Shown here: in pieces, positions 4,277 to 5,981 of the stretch
Layout of the letters: each line of letters begins with the position of its first letter
How positions within the stretch are numbered: the stretch's first letter is position 1
DNA from: a bacterium
GTDB lineage: Bacteria; Krumholzibacteriota; Krumholzibacteriia; Krumholzibacteriales; Krumholzibacteriaceae
Direction: 5' to 3'
Assembly (NCBI GenBank): GCA_017885175.1
Contig: JAFNGP010000090.1
Location: forward strand, 2,661-8,641
DNA: 5,981 bases
The notes under the pieces: generated by a model
What the model was told of the DNA's origin: nothing
Databases searched by the model: none
Seen by the model: only the letters and a program-made list of their open reading frames with translations
Position numbers and translations under genes: made by a program

Positions 4277-5599
4277 ATGATACGTGCTGTTTCGGACAAA
4301 AAGAATGAACGTGCCGACGCCCGGCGGATCGAAGACCGCTTCGAGCGGCGCCTGGCGGCTTTCGAAGCGCTCTTTCGGCTCTTCGAAAAGCTCGTCGCGA
4401 CCCTCGAGGTGGACGCGATCGCGAGCCTCCTCGTGACGTTCATGGGGGAACAAAAGGTGAAACGCGCGGCTCTCTATCTCGCCTCGTCCGGAAAGAGACG
4501 GCTCGAGCCGCACCCCGCGGCCGGGGCCGCGGGAGGCCACGTGCTTCCGTTTATCGCGGTCGAGTCGGCGTTCGTCCGATCTCTCGCCGAGGCAGGCGGA
4601 TCGGTCCGCCTCGACGAGTTCAACGTCGATGCCGCACAAGCGGCCGGGGAAGACGATGCGGAGCTGCGCTCCCTCGCCGAAGCGGGATTCTCGCACGCGA
4701 TAGGGCTCGCCGGCCGGGATGGGTTCCTGGGAATGCTCATCTACGGCGGCGCCGACGACGCAGGCGGTTTCCAAAGCGACGACGAGCTCTGCGCGACGCT
4801 CGCCCGCGGGGCCTCGATCGCGATCGGAAATGCGCTGCTTCGCGAAAAGATCGACGCTTCGATGAGGAATCTCGAAGAATTCTCGGGGGCGAAACGCGAT
4901 CTCATCGCCGCCGTCGTCCAGGATATCCGGATGCCGCTCGCGTTTCTGAAAAGCGCGCTCTGGTCGCTCGATCCGGATCAGGCGGGCGAGAGCGTTCTCG
5001 TCGATATGGCGAAGGACGCGGCCGGACGGCTCGAGAGCAAGATCGAATATGTCCTGTCCCTCAGCGAAATCGAGCCCGGCGCGCGCGATTTCGAGATGGA
5101 GTCGGCGGAAGTCTCCTCGATCGTCGAGGATATTCTGCGCGAGAAGCTGCCGGAGCTCGAGGAGAAGCAGGTGCGCGTCGACCTCGACGATCGGGCGCGA
5201 TTCAGAAAGGCGCTCATCGATCCCGGCAAGCTCGCGGTCGCGATTCGAAGCCTGATCGACAACGCCGTTCATGCGGTCGAGCGGGACGGAACCGTCGCGG
5301 TGACGATCCGTGTCTCCGAGGAGCCTCCCGGGAAAGAGGACGGAGTCGACATGGACGATTCCCGCGCGAGCGCGGGGGACGAGGCGGATCTCCGAAGGAA
5401 TCGCCCCGCACGCAGCGCGGACGCGTCTTCATACCTGGTGATCGACGTGAGGGACGACGGGATCGCGAACCTCGACCGGTTCGGAAGCGGTCTTGTGATA
5501 TCGCGAAAGGTGGTTTCCGGGCACGGCGGCAAGCTTCTCTGCAAGAGCGATCCCAAATGGGGCGCGCAGTTCTCGGTCTGGATTCCGCTCGACGTATGA
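4277..5599 (+). CDS. GAF-domain histidine-kinase-like protein with degenerate catalytic sites
   Basis: This 440-residue cytoplasmic protein has no membrane segments. Residues 1-40 are charged and helical, and ~35-190 resemble a GAF sensor domain. Residues ~190-265 form the HisKA-like dimerisation helices, and ~270-440 an HATPase_c-like domain. The H-box position reads AAVVQDIRMPL: the phosphoacceptor His is Gln215 (codon CAG, 4919-4921). The N box is good (SLIDNAVHAV, N329). The G1 box is altered (DVRDDGIAN, 390-398), the ATP lid is nearly absent, and G2 is shortened to GSGLVIS (403-409). The family's C-terminal segment (GHGGKL...GAQFSVWIPL) is intact, so the fold is kept while chemistry looks impaired. 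A charged low-complexity insert (~348-384) sits inside the ATPase domain. Start ATG 4277 follows GAGAGG (4265-4270) at six bases; GTG 4226 would add 17 residues with no ribosome site. No response regulator is adjacent. It could be a pseudokinase, a scaffold or an ATP-binding modulator. Confidence 0.85.
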   Translation: MIRAVSDKKNERADARRIEDRFERRLAAFEALFRLFEKLVATLEVDAIASLLVTFMGEQKVKRAALYLASSGKRRLEPHPAAGAAGGHVLPFIAVESAFVRSLAEAGGSVRLDEFNVDAAQAAGEDDAELRSLAEAGFSHAIGLAGRDGFLGMLIYGGADDAGGFQSDDELCATLARGASIAIGNALLREKIDASMRNLEEFSGAKRDLIAAVVQDIRMPLAFLKSALWSLDPDQAGESVLVDMAKDAAGRLESKIEYVLSLSEIEPGARDFEMESAEVSSIVEDILREKLPELEEKQVRVDLDDRARFRKALIDPGKLAVAIRSLIDNAVHAVERDGTVAVTIRVSEEPPGKEDGVDMDDSRASAGDEADLRRNRPARSADASSYLVIDVRDDGIANLDRFGSGLVISRKVVSGHGGKLLCKSDPKWGAQFSVWIPLDV

Positions 5600-5629
5600 T
5601 TCTTCCGTGGAATTCTCATGAAATGAAAA

Positions 5630-5658
5630 CCGGGCGGCTCTCGACGAGGGCCGCCCGG
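5630..5658 (-). terminator. Intrinsic terminator for the cyclophilin gene (possibly bidirectional)
   Basis: A perfect nine-base stem CCGGGCGGC / GCCGCCCGG extends inward through further pairs to a very short loop. Read on the minus strand it is followed by TTTTCATTTCAT (complement of 5618-5629), a usable U-rich tail. On the plus strand the following bases ATCGCTATT lack a T run, so termination of the kinase-like transcript here would be weaker. It sits between two convergent genes, where a shared terminator is expected. Confidence 0.75.
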
Positions 5659-5680
5659 ATCGCTATTAGAATCGCTCATG

Positions 5681-5705
5681 GGGCGGCTCGCTGCACAGAC
5701 CGCCC
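5681..5705. repeat. Second inverted repeat between the convergent genes
   Basis: GGGCGG (5681-5686) pairs with CCGCCC (5700-5705) across a 13-base loop. Its left arm repeats the GGGCGGCTC found in the main terminator hairpin at 5632-5640. No T tract follows on either strand, so it is likely an auxiliary stem in the cyclophilin 3' untranslated region. Confidence 0.4.
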
Positions 5706-5720
5706 GCGGGCAACGTGTGC

Positions 5721-5981
5721 TTACTTCTTCGGCGCGGGTTCCTCCGCCTTCTCGGTCAGGACCCGTGTCATCGATTCGATGATGATCGGCTTCTCGGGAA
5801 CGTTCTGGTGCGGTCCCTTGTTTCCCGTCTTGACGGCCGCGATCTTGTCGACCACGTCCATGCCCTGCGCGACCTTGGCGAACACAGCGTAGCCGAACTG
5901 CGCTTCGCTCGCGTGGTCGAGAGCCACGTTGCTCTTCAGATTGACGAAGAACTGGCTCGTGGCGCTGTTGATATCGTTCGT
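5721..5981 (-). CDS. Cyclophilin-type peptidyl-prolyl cis-trans isomerase, C-terminal part (5' end outside window)
   Basis: The frame is open from the right window edge (complement of 5979-5981) to the TAA at 5723-5721, giving 86 residues of a minus-strand gene whose start lies beyond the window. NSATSQFFVNLKSN is the conserved cyclophilin strand with the active-site Gln-Phe-Phe. FGYAVFAKVAQGMDVVDKI and TGNKGPHQNVPEKPIIIES match the bacterial PpiA/PpiB type, including the HQxVP turn. The enzyme speeds X-Pro bond isomerisation during protein folding. The position equal to the cyclosporin-contacting Trp of human cyclophilin A appears to be Ala, as judged by eye, so drug sensitivity would be low. 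A charged tail (TEKAEEPAPKK) extends past the usual end. Whether it is cytoplasmic or exported cannot be told without the N-terminus. It converges on the kinase-like gene and has its own hairpin terminator. Confidence 0.93.
   Translation of the reverse strand, partial: TNDINSATSQFFVNLKSNVALDHASEAQFGYAVFAKVAQGMDVVDKIAAVKTGNKGPHQNVPEKPIIIESMTRVLTEKAEEPAPKK

Noticed and set aside
4046..5272. Long minus-strand reading frame of 408 codons opposite the kinase-like gene
   Set aside because: It mirrors codon bias of a GC-rich plus-strand gene, has no recognisable domain, and the plus strand encodes clear GAF/HATPase-like segments.
1..5981. CRISPR array, tRNA, rRNA, insertion sequence or phage genes
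   Set aside because: No regularly spaced repeats, tRNA-like cloverleaf, transposase or terminal inverted repeats were seen on either strand.

Overview
The window is GC-rich bacterial DNA with tightly packed genes and strong Shine-Dalgarno sites. The gene content (a PerR-like Fur-family regulator, rubrerythrin-type diiron proteins, rubredoxins and a rubredoxin/flavin-reductase fusion) points to an anaerobe or microaerophile coping with oxygen and peroxide. The lineage cannot be fixed from this window. An uncultured GC-rich Gram-negative phylum or a deltaproteobacterium-like organism would fit, but that is inference.

Region 1 (1-2406, + strand) is an oxidative-stress and electron-transfer cluster. 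It holds the C-terminal 87 codons of a PerR/Fur-type metalloregulator, a TTG-started short-rubredoxin + FMN flavin-reductase fusion (Hrb-like), a ferritin-like diiron protein with no rubredoxin domain, a 40-residue stand-alone short rubredoxin-like protein at 1484-1606 that is easily missed, a canonical 52-residue rubredoxin with a possible promoter of its own, and a second ferritin-like diiron protein. The likely flow is NAD(P)H to the flavin domain, then to one or more of the three rubredoxin-type iron centres, then to the diiron proteins that reduce peroxide (or to an oxygen/NO reductase outside the window). The Fur-family protein would be the peroxide/metal sensor.

Region 2 (2408-4009, + strand) is a polytopic membrane glycosyltransferase of the GT39/ArnT-like superfamily. 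It starts one base after the stop of the second diiron gene, so it may be cotranscribed, although its function looks unrelated. It is followed by a 267-base non-coding stretch (4010-4276) with a C-rich, G-poor tract (possible Rho site), a perfect TATAAT box next to an inverted repeat, and a structured leader.

Region 3 (4277-5599, + strand) is a GAF-domain histidine-kinase-like protein whose phosphoacceptor histidine is replaced by glutamine (Q215). Its ATP-binding G boxes and lid are also eroded, so it is probably a pseudokinase or an atypical signalling protein.

Region 4 (5600-5981) holds a strong hairpin with a T tract on the minus-strand side, a second smaller hairpin, and the C-terminal 86 codons of a minus-strand cyclophilin-type peptidyl-prolyl isomerase that runs off the right edge. 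It converges on the kinase-like gene. The least ordinary items are the split and multiplied rubredoxin modules and the degenerate kinase with its structured leader. No clearly new defence or mobile system is visible.
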